From Denitrificimonas caeni DSM 24390 (GTDB lineage Bacteria; Pseudomonadota; Gammaproteobacteria; Pseudomonadales; Pseudomonadaceae), in contig NZ_ATXQ01000005.1 in assembly GCF_000421765.1 (NCBI RefSeq), forward strand, positions 62,001-126,000: DNA of 64,000 bases. The letters are read 5' to 3'. Positions 1 to 8,221 of this stretch are shown here, one piece after another. The notes under the pieces are model-generated. The model was given only the letters and a program-made list of their open reading frames with translations, did not search any database and had not been told where the DNA came from. Numbering within the stretch: position 1 is the first letter of the stretch; every line of letters starts with the position of its first letter. The position numbers and the translations under genes were made by a program.

Positions 1-1
1 G

Positions 2-784
2 TCACCTGAGTATGTGCGAGAGCTGGTTACTCATCACGTCGGCGGTTATCTGAAGATTGCTCCCGAGCACACTGAAGAAGGCCCGCTTGAGCACATGATG
101 AAGCCTGGTATTGGCAGTTATGAGCGTTTCCGTAAAATGTTTGAACGTTTCTCTAAAGAGGCGGGTAAAGAACAGTATTTAATCCCTTATTTTATTGCTG
201 CTCACCCGGGCACAACTGATAAGGACATGCTCAACTTGGCCTTATGGTTGAAAAGTAATAACTTCCGTGCTGACCAAGTGCAGGCGTTTTACCCTTCACC
301 CATGGCGACCGCTACGGCGATGTATCACTCTGGGAAAAACCCACTGCGCAAAGTGACCTATAAAAGCTCAGCGATGGACATTGTCAAAAGTGAGGAGCAG
401 CGTCGTTTACATAAAGCGTTCTTGCGCTATCACGACCCAAAATCTTGGTCACTGATCCGCGAAGCGTTAATTCGTATGGGTCGTGCTGATTTAATTGGTG
501 ACAGTAAAAATCATCTGATTCCTGCTCAGCAACCTGAAGCTGACGGTTACCGCAGTGCGCGCCGTAAAAACTCAACTCCAGCGAAAGGTGAGAAAACCGC
601 GCGTCCATTGCTCACTCAGCACACTGGTTTACCGCCACGAGCGACAGGCGCAGCCGATGATAAGCCGCAGTGGCATAAACGCGAGCAAGCTAAAGCCGCG
701 GCTGAAGCCAAGCTACGTGCTGACAGAAGCAAGAAACCTGCAGCGAAAGGCGGCAAGCGTAGCTCGCCGGCTAAGCCACGCTAG
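2..784 (+). CDS. ygiQ: YgiQ family radical SAM protein (UPF0313), 3' part
   Basis: This is the C-terminal part of a YgiQ-type radical SAM protein; the frame is open to the left edge (S-P-E-Y-V-R-E-L...), so the start and the iron-sulfur CxxxCxxC motif lie outside the window. About 260 residues are visible. The recognisable family stretch is [15 protein letters not shown] near the left edge, followed by [15 protein letters not shown] and a [18 protein letters not shown] segment. The last ~80 residues are lysine, arginine and alanine rich and look unstructured, which is usual for this family. The biochemical role of YgiQ is not known. The gene converges on the LLM oxidoreductase gene, and no ordinary hairpin-plus-T terminator follows it; instead structured repeats begin about 90 bp after the stop. 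Confidence 0.93.
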   Translation, partial: SPEYVRELVTHHVGGYLKIAPEHTEEGPLEHMMKPGIGSYERFRKMFERFSKEAGKEQYLIPYFIAAHPGTTDKDMLNLALWLKSNNFRADQVQAFYPSPMATATAMYHSGKNPLRKVTYKSSAMDIVKSEEQRRLHKAFLRYHDPKSWSLIREALIRMGRADLIGDSKNHLIPAQQPEADGYRSARRKNSTPAKGEKTARPLLTQHTGLPPRATGAADDKPQWHKREQAKAAAEAKLRADRSKKPAAKGGKRSSPAKPR

Positions 785-878
785 TCATACAAGGTTCTTG
801 AAGTACGGCGCATGATTCTTTGCCTTGCAAGGAATGCCCACTCGATGCGTAGCGTTCACTCGAATGCAACATCACTGC

Positions 879-990
879 TCATTGAGCAGCGTGTGGGTGA
901 CCTGGCAAGCGTAGTCATGGATGACGCAGCGCCCGAATCGAGACGGAGTCTCGTGAGGGATAAACGACATTCACACACTGCGACATGCAC
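879..990 (+). repeat. GGA-hairpin element, copy 1
   Basis: A 112-bp copy starting TCATTGAG and ending CTGCGACATGCAC. The outer stem pairs GCAGCGTGTGGGTG with CATTCACACACTGC (two G-U pairs, one C-A mismatch). Inside are hairpin 1 at 914-925 (GTC-ATGGAT-GAC) and hairpin 2 at 939-953 (CGAGAC-GGA-GTCTCG), then GAGGGATAAAC. Hairpin 1 here uses GTC/GAC where other copies use GCC/GGC, a compensated change. It lies in sense orientation downstream of the YgiQ gene. Confidence 0.8.
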
Positions 991-1020
991 ATAGACATCT
1001 AAACACTTTGCTTTAGATCT

Positions 1021-1135
1021 GCACGTAACGTACTTCGGGGTAAGTGTTAATCCGTCGATGAACCCATCCAGGGTTCAACTCCGGCATTCGCCATCCCTAG
1101 CTCACTCACCACACCCACCCCGAAGTACTCGTTGA
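1021..1135 (-). repeat. GGA-hairpin element, copy 2
   Basis: A 115-bp copy read on the minus strand, starting TCAACGAGTAC at 1135. The outer stem is GTACTTCGGGGTGGGTGT with ACACTTACCCCGAAGTAC, perfect except two G-U pairs. Hairpin 2 at 1060-1076 is GAACCC-TGGAT-GGGTTC and hairpin 1 at 1090-1101 is GCT-AGGGAT-GGC. Its 3' end faces the 3' end of copy 1, 30 bp away, so the two form a convergent pair. It is sense-oriented with respect to the LLM oxidoreductase gene on the same strand. Confidence 0.8.
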
Positions 1136-1241
1136 CCACTTGCAGGGCTTGCACTATTGCAGCCTGAATAAGTTGCATAGATGTTTAATGATCTAATCAT
1201 TTTAAAAAGCCGTACTCCATATTGGCAAACAACATCACTGA

Positions 1242-1355
1242 CCAACGAGTATCTTGTTGCTGTCGCGACCAGCGGAGCCAAGGATGGCGCAGCCTCGAAT
1301 CGGGTCAGGATGACCCGTTGAGAGAAAAGCGACAGCAACAAGGTACGGCATGCGC
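1242..1355 (+). repeat. GGA-hairpin element, copy 3
   Basis: A 114-bp copy starting CCAACGAG and ending GTACGGCATGCGC. Its outer stem is the best in the window: GTATCTTGTTGCTGTCGC against GCGACAGCAACAAGGTAC, 18 pairs with a single U-G wobble. Hairpin 1 is 1277-1288 (GCC-AAGGAT-GGC), hairpin 2 is 1301-1317 (CGGGTC-AGGAT-GACCCG). The junction reads GAGAGAAAA instead of GAGGGATAA. It is preceded by AACATCACTG, the same left flank as copy 1. Confidence 0.8.
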
Positions 1356-1447
1356 ATATCGCTCTGGATACTCTGCAATGTTAAAGACACTCAGCCTATG
1401 CATCGGATTAAAACGCAGTCGCTGGCATGGCCAGCTCATACAGGGTT

Positions 1448-1488
1448 CGAAGCTCTGGTTGATCATGTGCAGGGTTTGTACTATTGCA
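1448..1488 (-). repeat. Remnant of a GGA-hairpin element (outer end only)
   Basis: On the minus strand this 41-bp stretch matches the outer flank and first bases of copy 2 (reverse strand of about 1121-1161) at 33 of 41 positions, including TGCAATAGT, CCCTGCA and TCAAC. Beyond it the core hairpins are no longer recognisable. It faces copy 3, so copies 3 and 4 would once have been a convergent pair. It overlaps the last codons and stop of the LLM oxidoreductase gene. Confidence 0.5.
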
Positions 1489-2479
1489 ACTCAGCCAGAA
1501 TTTCAAACGAACGCAAGCGATCAGCGTGCTCATACAAATCACAGGTAAAGATCAGCTCATCGGCTTGAGTATGCTGCAATAACACCTGCATTTTCTGCTC
1601 AATCGTCTCAGCACTACCAATCATCGCCATGCTTAAAAACTCATTTACAGTCTGCTCCTCATGCGGCTTCCACAAGCCTTGCATACTCTCTACTGGCGGG
1701 CGCATCAGCATACTTTGACCACGGATCAAAGCCAAAATACGCTGATACGTCGTAGTCGCCAAATACTCAGCACGAGCATCCGTTTGCGCAGCAACCAAAG
1801 GAATGCCCAGCATCACATACGGCTTATCCAAAACTGCCGAAGGCTTAAAGTGACGACGATACAACTCAATCGCCTGCATCATCATGCGTGGTGCAAAATG
1901 CGAAGCAAAGGAATACGGCAAACCCTTCTCCGCCGCCAACTGCGCGCTAAATAAGCTGGAGCCCAACAACCAAATCGGCACATGACTATCCACACCTGGC
2001 ATCGCAATCACTTGCTGATCGGAATTTCGCGGGCCTAAGAATTTTTGCAGTTCAGCCACATCTTCAGGAAAGTCATCCGAACTTCCGCTACGGTCTCTAC
2101 GCAACGCCCTTGCGGTCAATGGATCGGTGCCCGGCGCACGACCAAGCCCCAAATCAATCCGCCCCGGATACAATGCTTCCAATGTACCAAACTGCTCAGC
2201 AATCACTAACGGGGCGTGATTAGGCAGCATGATTCCACCAGCACCCACTCGAATACGCTGCGTACCGGCAGCCAGATAACCAATCAACACAGAAGTCGCC
2301 GAACTAACAATGGCATCCATATTGTGATGTTCTGCCACCCAAAAACGATTAAAACCTAAAGTTTCAACATGTTGAGCCAAAGCCAATGAACGCTGCAAGG
2401 CTGGCGCTGGACCTTGATCTGTATCTTTGCGCGAAGCCAAATCCAATACCGAAAAAGCCACTTTTTGCTGATTACTCAT
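1481..2479 (-). CDS. LLM class flavin-dependent oxidoreductase (luciferase-like)
   Basis: A 332-residue protein of the bacterial luciferase-like monooxygenase family, single-chain YhbW type, which uses reduced flavin (FMN or F420) to act on small substrates; the substrate here cannot be told. Motifs seen are [25 protein letters not shown] and [15 protein letters not shown], all typical. I place the start at 2479 because GAGGA lies 8 bases upstream of this ATG; an in-frame ATG at 2494 would put that GAGGA inside the gene. The final codons and the TAG stop fall in a sequence that also occurs as the outer flank of a repeat element at 1121-1161. Downstream there is no terminator, only repeats. 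Family assignment is firm, function open. Confidence 0.9.
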   Translation of the reverse strand: MSNQQKVAFSVLDLASRKDTDQGPAPALQRSLALAQHVETLGFNRFWVAEHHNMDAIVSSATSVLIGYLAAGTQRIRVGAGGIMLPNHAPLVIAEQFGTLEALYPGRIDLGLGRAPGTDPLTARALRRDRSGSSDDFPEDVAELQKFLGPRNSDQQVIAMPGVDSHVPIWLLGSSLFSAQLAAEKGLPYSFASHFAPRMMMQAIELYRRHFKPSAVLDKPYVMLGIPLVAAQTDARAEYLATTTYQRILALIRGQSMLMRPPVESMQGLWKPHEEQTVNEFLSMAMIGSAETIEQKMQVLLQHTQADELIFTCDLYEHADRLRSFEILAELQ

Positions 2480-2585
2480 AGCATTGTTCCTCATACATAA
2501 ACCAATTGGACACTAGTGTACCAGCATCACATTAAGACCTTATGAGTGCTACCATAGCCGCCCCATCGCAGTCTTGACAGCAGCC

Positions 2586-3911
2586 ATGCAAAACAAATAT
2601 CTAGCAGACCAATCCCTACCACGCGCTTTATTTAGCATGACTTGGCCAATGCTGTTTGGCACCGTCGCGCTAATGAGCTTTCAGTTGGTCGACAGTATTT
2701 TTATCAGTATGCTCGGCATGCAACCTTTGGCGGCATTAGGCTTCACGCTGCCTCTGCATCAACTCCTGATCGGCGTGCAAATCGGTATCGGCATCGCCTC
2801 CACCGCACTCATTTCCCGCGCGCTTGGCGCAGACAACCCAGAACGAGCCAAATACTTAGGCGGGATTGTAGTGCTGACAGGTTGCTGCGTTTCTTTCATT
2901 TTATGTACGCTGATTTGGCTGCTACGCCTGCCTTTGCTCAGTGCTCTGGGCGCTAGCGCAGAACTCTTACCCTATACAGAAAACTATTGGTTGCCTTGGC
3001 TAACCAGCGCTTGGCTGGGCGCTTTTTTATATTTCGCCAACAGCATTTCCCGCGCCAATGGCGATACCAAGCTGCCGGGATTGATGATGGTGGTGACCAG
3101 CGTACTTAATATGCTGCTCGACCCCTTGTTTATTTTCACCTTTGATTTAGGCCTGGCTGGAGCAGCTTACGCCACTATTGTCGCTTGCTTAACCGGCGCA
3201 ACAATTATGTATTGGCGGATCCTCAAGCGGCACTGGTTGGCTTTTGATCCCAGCAAGCTCGCCATCGGCCCAGCCTTACGCGATATTTTCCAAACCAGTG
3301 CCCCAGCGATGCTAAGCCAACTGATGCCCGGCACAGCTGCATTAATGGCGACACGTCTAGTTGCGGGGTTTGGTGGCTCCGCCATTGCGGCATGGACCTT
3401 AGGCAGCCGTCTCGAACTCTTCTCAATTGTGATTGTGCTGTCGTTGACCATGGCACTGCCGCCGATGGTTGGCCGCTTATTGGGTTCAAAACAATTAGAA
3501 CGTGTCCACAGTCTCGTACTGATTGCCGTACGCTTTGTCATCGGCCTACAGGTTGTCATTGCTTTATTTTGGATGGCCAGTCGCTGGTGGATAGCTCCGG
3601 CACTGGCGCCCAACCAAGCCACTGAAGTCTATCTAATGAGCTATATGCTCTGGGTACCCATCAGTTACGCTGCACTGGGCGTTTGCATGTTGATGGTCTC
3701 GGTGTGTAATGCGCTAGGTATGCCGATGCGCGCAGTATGCATCTCGACCCTGCGCTTGTTTGTTTGCTACTTACCTGCGCTGTGGATTGGCGCCAGTTTG
3801 GCAGGCATGAGCGGCCTATATATTGGCGTACTCATCGGTAATATTGCGGCAGGCATATTAGCCTGGCAACTGTATCGCCATGGCTTACGCCATCTACAAC
3901 CGGCCAAGTAA
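2586..3911 (+). CDS. MATE family efflux transporter (DinF/NorM-like)
   Basis: A 441-residue polytopic inner-membrane protein with about twelve hydrophobic segments, the size and pattern of multidrug and toxic compound extrusion transporters, which export organic cations or other drugs using a Na+ or H+ gradient. The N-terminal part TWPMLFGTVALMSFQLVDSIFI and the SRANGDTKLPGLMMV stretch at the end of the first half are family-typical. I use the ATG at 2586; a TTG at 2574 would add four residues and neither has a strong ribosome binding site. The gene stands alone, divergent from the LLM gene (106 bp gap) and convergent with metZ through a shared terminator. Confidence 0.88.
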   Translation: MQNKYLADQSLPRALFSMTWPMLFGTVALMSFQLVDSIFISMLGMQPLAALGFTLPLHQLLIGVQIGIGIASTALISRALGADNPERAKYLGGIVVLTGCCVSFILCTLIWLLRLPLLSALGASAELLPYTENYWLPWLTSAWLGAFLYFANSISRANGDTKLPGLMMVVTSVLNMLLDPLFIFTFDLGLAGAAYATIVACLTGATIMYWRILKRHWLAFDPSKLAIGPALRDIFQTSAPAMLSQLMPGTAALMATRLVAGFGGSAIAAWTLGSRLELFSIVIVLSLTMALPPMVGRLLGSKQLERVHSLVLIAVRFVIGLQVVIALFWMASRWWIAPALAPNQATEVYLMSYMLWVPISYAALGVCMLMVSVCNALGMPMRAVCISTLRLFVCYLPALWIGASLAGMSGLYIGVLIGNIAAGILAWQLYRHGLRHLQPAK

Positions 3912-3940
3912 CCTCTGAAAAACTTCATCAGTAGCACAAT

Positions 3941-3968
3941 AAAAAACCCGCTAGCTTGCGGGTTTTTT
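3941..3968. terminator. Bidirectional terminator between MATE gene and metZ
   Basis: AAAAAACCCGC, loop TAGCTT, GCGGGTTTTTT: a 5-bp GC stem extended by A/T pairs, with a T-run on both strands. It sits between two convergent genes and should stop transcription from each. Confidence 0.9.
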
Positions 3969-3991
3969 ATTGAACAGCAGGTAAAGCTGAA

Positions 3992-5203
3992 TCAAAGCGC
4001 GTTTAAACCACGCTGCACATCCGCTTGAATATCAGCAAAGTCTTCTAAACCCACAGCAATACGAATTAAACCATCATGAATACCGGCTTTCTCACGCTCG
4101 GCAGCCGGTAAGCGGCCGTGTGTGGTGGTGCCAGGGTGAGTAATAGTGGTTTTGGTATCGCCAAGATTAGCGGTAATCGAGATCATTTGCGTGGCATCAA
4201 TAAAGCGCCATGCCGCCTCTTTCCCACCTTCGACCTCAAAACTCACGACCGCGCCAAAACCACTTTGCTGCTGCTTAGCCAACTCGTGCTGCGGATGGCT
4301 GGCTAAACCTGAGTAATAGACTCTGGTGACTTTGGCTTGCTGCTCAAGCCACTCGGCGAGTTGCTGAGCACTTTGACAATGTGCATTCATCCGTAAGCGT
4401 AAAGTTTCAAGACCCTTCAAGAATACCCAAGCATTAAATGGGCTCATAGTTGGGCCTGCAGTGCGCAAGAAACCGACCACTTCTTTCATTAACTCAGCAC
4501 TGCCTAAAACCGCACCACCCAAGCAACGACCCTGCCCGTCAATGTATTTCGTCGCCGAGTGGATAACAATGTCAGCGCCAAGAACTAATGGCTTTTGCAA
4601 AACTGGCGTGCAAAAACAGTTATCAACAACCAGTAAAGCATTGGCGGCATGCGCAATCTTACTCAGTGCTCGAATATCAGCCAGCTCAGCTAGAGGATTG
4701 GACGGCGACTCGACAAACAGCAACTTGGTTTTCTCAGTACAAGCGGCTTGCCAAGCGTCTAAATCATCAATCGGTACATAGGTGATCTGAATGCCAAAAC
4801 GCGCGCAGTACTTGTCAAATAAACTGACTGAAGCACCAAAGATGCTGCGTGAGACTAAGACTTGATCACCCATCACGCACAAGCTCATCACCGTCGCTAA
4901 AATCGCTGACATGCCTGAGGCTGTCGCTACGCACTTCTGAGCACCCTCTAAGGCAGCCAGGCGCTCTTCAAAAGTACGTACGGTTGGATTGGTGTAGCGT
5001 GAATAAACGTTACCATCACGATCACCAGCAAAGGTTGCCGCCGCATCAGCTGCACTGCGAAATACGTAGCTTGAGGTGGTGAAAATCGCCTCACCGTGCT
5101 CAGCTTCAAAACTGCGATGCTGCCCTGCACGCACAGCGAGCGTATCAAAACCTGCATCACTGAGTTCACTATTGAGCCGACCTGCTTGCCAATCCGTCTT
5201 CAT
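3992..5203 (-). CDS. metZ: O-succinylhomoserine sulfhydrylase
   Basis: A 403-residue PLP enzyme of the Cys/Met metabolism family that makes homocysteine from O-succinylhomoserine and sulfide, a direct sulfhydrylation route used in pseudomonads. The PLP-binding lysine is Lys219 in HSATKYIDGQG; SRYTNPTVRTFEERLAALEG, SGMSAILATVMSL and SITANLGDTKTTITHP are further family motifs. The start at 5203 (MKTDW) gives 403 residues, the length I recall for the P. aeruginosa enzyme, and has AAGGTG 8 bases upstream; an upstream ATG at 5221 would add six residues. It follows purF by 105 bp on the same strand, the arrangement known from Pseudomonas. Confidence 0.95.
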   Translation of the reverse strand: MKTDWQAGRLNSELSDAGFDTLAVRAGQHRSFEAEHGEAIFTTSSYVFRSAADAAATFAGDRDGNVYSRYTNPTVRTFEERLAALEGAQKCVATASGMSAILATVMSLCVMGDQVLVSRSIFGASVSLFDKYCARFGIQITYVPIDDLDAWQAACTEKTKLLFVESPSNPLAELADIRALSKIAHAANALLVVDNCFCTPVLQKPLVLGADIVIHSATKYIDGQGRCLGGAVLGSAELMKEVVGFLRTAGPTMSPFNAWVFLKGLETLRLRMNAHCQSAQQLAEWLEQQAKVTRVYYSGLASHPQHELAKQQQSGFGAVVSFEVEGGKEAAWRFIDATQMISITANLGDTKTTITHPGTTTHGRLPAAEREKAGIHDGLIRIAVGLEDFADIQADVQRGLNAL

Positions 5204-5308
5204 GACTTGCACCTTATTCACTTAAATAACTGGCAGAGCACCGCGTGTTAAACAGCGCCCTGATTTGCAATGCGGTAACATTAACGTCCCGCTTAAAAGA
5301 TCAGCGTC

Positions 5309-6814
5309 TTAGCTGTTATGCAAACCGATGGTGGCATGGTTGACTTGCTCTCCAGCTAACTCAAAATCATTACGCTCGCTCTCAATACGTTGCAAATACT
5401 GCTGATCAATATCGCCAGTCACATAGACGCCATCAAACACAGCACAATCATATTGATCAATTTTGATTTTTCCACCGCTCACTGAATCGATCAAGTCTTC
5501 CAAGTCTTGATAGACCAGCCAATCGGCTCCAATCAAATCAGCTACTTCTTCAGTGCTACGGTTATGCGCAATCAACTCATGTACGCTTGGCATATCAATG
5601 CCATACACATTTGGGTAGCGCACAGCCGGTGCTGCAGAGCAGAAATAAACATTCTTGGCTCCCGCTTCGCGAGCCATCTGAATGATTTGCTTACAAGTCG
5701 TGCCGCGTACGATGGAGTCATCCACGAGCATGACGTTCTTACCGCGAAACTCTAACTCAATCGCATTGAGCTTTTGACGAACTGATTTTTTCCGCTCTGC
5801 CTGACCTGGCATGATAAAGGTACGACCGATATAACGGTTTTTTACAAAACCTTCCCGGTATTTCACACCTAAGCGGTTAGCTAACTCAAGCGCTGAGGTG
5901 CGACTGGTGTCAGGGATTGGAATAACCACATCAATATCGTGCTCTGGGCGTTCGCGTAGAATTTTATCAGCGAGCTTCTCACCCATGCGCAGGCGCGCTT
6001 TGTATACAGAAATGCCATCAATGATGGAGTCTGGACGGGCCAAATAAACGTGTTCAAAAATACATGGTGTCAATACTGGATTTGCCGCACATTGACGGGT
6101 ATGCAATTGGCCATCTTCGGTAATGTAAACTGCTTCACCCGGTGCCAAATCACGAATTAAAGTAAAGCCTAGGACATCCAAAGCCACGCTTTCAGAAGCG
6201 ATCATGTATTCAACACCGGCATCGGTATGACGCTGGCCAAATACTATCGGGCGAATACCATTAGGATCACGGAAGCCCAGCACACCATAGCCAGTAATCA
6301 TCGCAACCACGGCGTAGCCACCACGGCAACGCTCATGCACGCGCGTGACTGCAGCAAACACATCTTCTTCAGTCGGCTGTAACTTGCCACGCGTGCTCAA
6401 CTCATGAGCAAATACGTTAAGCAGCACTTCAGAATCGGAGTTGGTGTTTACATGACGCAAATCAGATTGGTAAATTTCTTGAGCCAACTGCTTTACGTTA
6501 GTTAAGTTACCGTTATGCGCTAAGGTGATGCCGTATGGCGAGTTGACATAAAAGGGCTGCGCTTCTGCACTACTCGAACTGCCTGCAGTTGGATAGCGAA
6601 TATGGCCAATGCCAACATTACCAATCAGCTCTTTCATATGGCGGGTGCGAAATACATCACGCACTAAGCCATTGTCTTTGCGTAGAAACAAACGTCCATT
6701 CTGAGTTGTCACCATTCCAGCGGCATCTTGGCCACGGTGCTGAAGTACGGTAAGCGCATCATACAGCGCTTGATTAACATTTGATTTGCCTACAATACCG
6801 ACAATGCCACACAT
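5309..6814 (-). CDS. purF: Amidophosphoribosyltransferase
   Basis: 501 residues, close to the 505 of E. coli PurF. It catalyses the first committed step of purine synthesis, glutamine plus PRPP to phosphoribosylamine. The start MCGIVGIVG exposes Cys2, the nucleophile of the class II glutaminase domain (about residues 2-235), with GHIRYPTAG and AHNGNLTN as glutaminase motifs. The phosphoribosyltransferase domain follows, with the PRPP loop [16 protein letters not shown] near residue 365. It lies 69 bp downstream of cvpA and upstream of metZ; the cvpA-purF pairing is conserved in gammaproteobacteria. Confidence 0.98.
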   Translation of the reverse strand: MCGIVGIVGKSNVNQALYDALTVLQHRGQDAAGMVTTQNGRLFLRKDNGLVRDVFRTRHMKELIGNVGIGHIRYPTAGSSSSAEAQPFYVNSPYGITLAHNGNLTNVKQLAQEIYQSDLRHVNTNSDSEVLLNVFAHELSTRGKLQPTEEDVFAAVTRVHERCRGGYAVVAMITGYGVLGFRDPNGIRPIVFGQRHTDAGVEYMIASESVALDVLGFTLIRDLAPGEAVYITEDGQLHTRQCAANPVLTPCIFEHVYLARPDSIIDGISVYKARLRMGEKLADKILRERPEHDIDVVIPIPDTSRTSALELANRLGVKYREGFVKNRYIGRTFIMPGQAERKKSVRQKLNAIELEFRGKNVMLVDDSIVRGTTCKQIIQMAREAGAKNVYFCSAAPAVRYPNVYGIDMPSVHELIAHNRSTEEVADLIGADWLVYQDLEDLIDSVSGGKIKIDQYDCAVFDGVYVTGDIDQQYLQRIESERNDFELAGEQVNHATIGLHNS

Positions 6815-6883
6815 GAAACGCGACCCCTGCTATGTCATTCTAAATGTAGACAGCCATAAGACTAACAACTGCCTGTTGTGCAC

Positions 6884-7396
6884 TCACTGCTGAGCATTAA
6901 GTGCTGTAGTGACCCACTGCCCGGAGAAACCTAAAATCAGGTTTTTTGACCAGTCAGCTATCAATAGAAAATGCGGAACCAAAGTAGATTGTTGCCACCA
7001 AGAGTCTTGCTCAACCGGTGCCAAACTCAACAATCCGACCAATATCACCACTAAAAACAGTCCGCGCGCAGCACCAAACACCATTCCCAGCAAACGGTCA
7101 GTGCCGGTTAAGCCTGTCGCTCGAATCAGTTGTGCTAATAGAAAATTAATCAGGCCGCCGACTAACAGCGTCACTACAAATAATAAGGCGCATGCAGCAA
7201 TGGTACGCACTGAAGGAATATCAATATAAGGCTGCAAATGATGGGCTAGGCTACCGCCAAACATCCAAGCAACAACGCCCGCAAAAATCCAGATAACCAG
7301 CGACAACGCTTCTTTAACAAAACCGCGACTGAGGCTGATCAAAGATGAAATCACAACGATGCCAAGGATAACCAGATCAACCCAATTGAAAGACAC
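6884..7396 (-). CDS. cvpA: CvpA family membrane protein
   Basis: A 170-residue inner-membrane protein with four hydrophobic segments, beginning MSFNWVDLVILGIVVISS. CvpA was named for colicin V production and is always found beside purF in this group; its molecular role is not settled, with links to envelope stress reported. The conserved SLSRGFVKEALSLVIW and TGLTGTDRLLGMVFGAARG stretches identify the family. It sits between dedD (92 bp upstream) and purF. Confidence 0.93.
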   Translation of the reverse strand: MSFNWVDLVILGIVVISSLISLSRGFVKEALSLVIWIFAGVVAWMFGGSLAHHLQPYIDIPSVRTIAACALLFVVTLLVGGLINFLLAQLIRATGLTGTDRLLGMVFGAARGLFLVVILVGLLSLAPVEQDSWWQQSTLVPHFLLIADWSKNLILGFSGQWVTTALNAQQ

Positions 7397-7488
7397 GGAA
7401 TAAACTACCTGCTGTATAAAGTCAGCATTTTAACAGAGCTACTCATGACTGATAAGCGCTTGTTACTGTTTTAATGCTGAATATGCAT

Positions 7489-8112
7489 TTAAGGCTGGTA
7501 GCGCACGACAAAACACTCTTGTTTTTCACGGGCTTTTAGACTTTTACACATCGACTGTGCATCGGTTTCCTTGACCAACGGGCCAATCAAAACACGGTGC
7601 ACGCCATCGCTGCTGCGCACATAAGCATTGTATTGCTTTTGGCGATAGGTATCGCGCAGTGCTTCAGCGTTGGCTTTATTGGTGAGACTAGCCAACTGTA
7701 CAGACCAAGAAACAGGCAGGTTGTTTTTATCAATTCCTGGAGCAATGACGGGCTGCTCAGGCTTTTTGCTAACGGGCTGAGTCACAACAGGCTTAACTGG
7801 TTGCGCTACGACAGGATCTGCTGGCGCAGGCTCCACAGCGACAGGCTGAGCTGGCGCACTGTCAGTTGTGAGAGGTTGTTCAGTAATCACCGCACCATCC
7901 CACTCATCATCGATCACTGGTTCTGGTACAGCAACTTCGGTAACTGGGTATTGCGGTTGCTCAGGCACGACAGGCATTGGCGGCGCTTCTACAACAATCT
8001 TGCGGGCAGGATCTTCTTGCTTGAGCAGCATCGGTAAAAAAATTACTGCTAATGCAATCAGTACCAATGCACCGACAATGCGTTGTTTGAGCTTGCTTTC
8101 TGCACCTGCCAT
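7489..8112 (-). CDS. dedD: SPOR-domain protein DedD-like
   Basis: A 207-residue bitopic protein: a short basic N-terminus, one membrane segment at about residues 11-30 (IVGALVLIALAVIFLPMLL), a Pro/Val/Gln-rich linker with repeated QPV and EPA units, and a C-terminal SPOR domain from about residue 130 (WSVQLASLTNKANAEALRD). SPOR domains bind denuded glycan strands at the division septum, so a cell-division role is expected as for E. coli DedD. It lies between folC and cvpA, as in other gammaproteobacteria. Confidence 0.92.
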   Translation of the reverse strand: MAGAESKLKQRIVGALVLIALAVIFLPMLLKQEDPARKIVVEAPPMPVVPEQPQYPVTEVAVPEPVIDDEWDGAVITEQPLTTDSAPAQPVAVEPAPADPVVAQPVKPVVTQPVSKKPEQPVIAPGIDKNNLPVSWSVQLASLTNKANAEALRDTYRQKQYNAYVRSSDGVHRVLIGPLVKETDAQSMCKSLKAREKQECFVVRYQP

Positions 8113-8221
8113 ATTCGCCTCATTTTTATCATGCGCTGTATAAAACAGCTGGTCTAAAAAATCTACTTAAGCACACTTGCTATGCTTTAACAACGCACAG
8201 GGCAATACTCTACAAACTTAT

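Larger units (their letters stand above)
785..1480. other. Gene-free junction filled with structured repeats
   Basis: This 696-bp stretch between two convergent genes holds no believable protein gene: the open frames in it run across stems of the repeat and have no ribosome binding site. It holds three good copies of the GGA-hairpin element (879-990 plus, 1021-1135 minus, 1242-1355 plus) and a decayed remnant of a fourth (1448-1488). They are arranged as two successive convergent pairs, 869-1160 and 1231-1488. No T-run terminator was found for either flanking gene. Confidence 0.75.

Noticed and set aside
879-1135. Integron attC sites
   Set aside because: The length and imperfect inverted repeat invite this, but the RYYYAAC/GTTRRRY ends are absent, two inner hairpins are conserved in loop sequence, and no integrase or cassette genes are present.
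812-1568. Several open frames of 60-108 codons in the junction 785-1480
   Set aside because: They run through the stems of the repeat elements, lack ribosome binding sites and differ in frame between copies, so they are not conserved as protein.
3167-3622. Long antisense frames inside genes such as the MATE gene, leuB and fimV
   Set aside because: They are opposite strongly conserved coding regions, have no ribosome binding site and show low-complexity composition expected from codon bias on the other strand.
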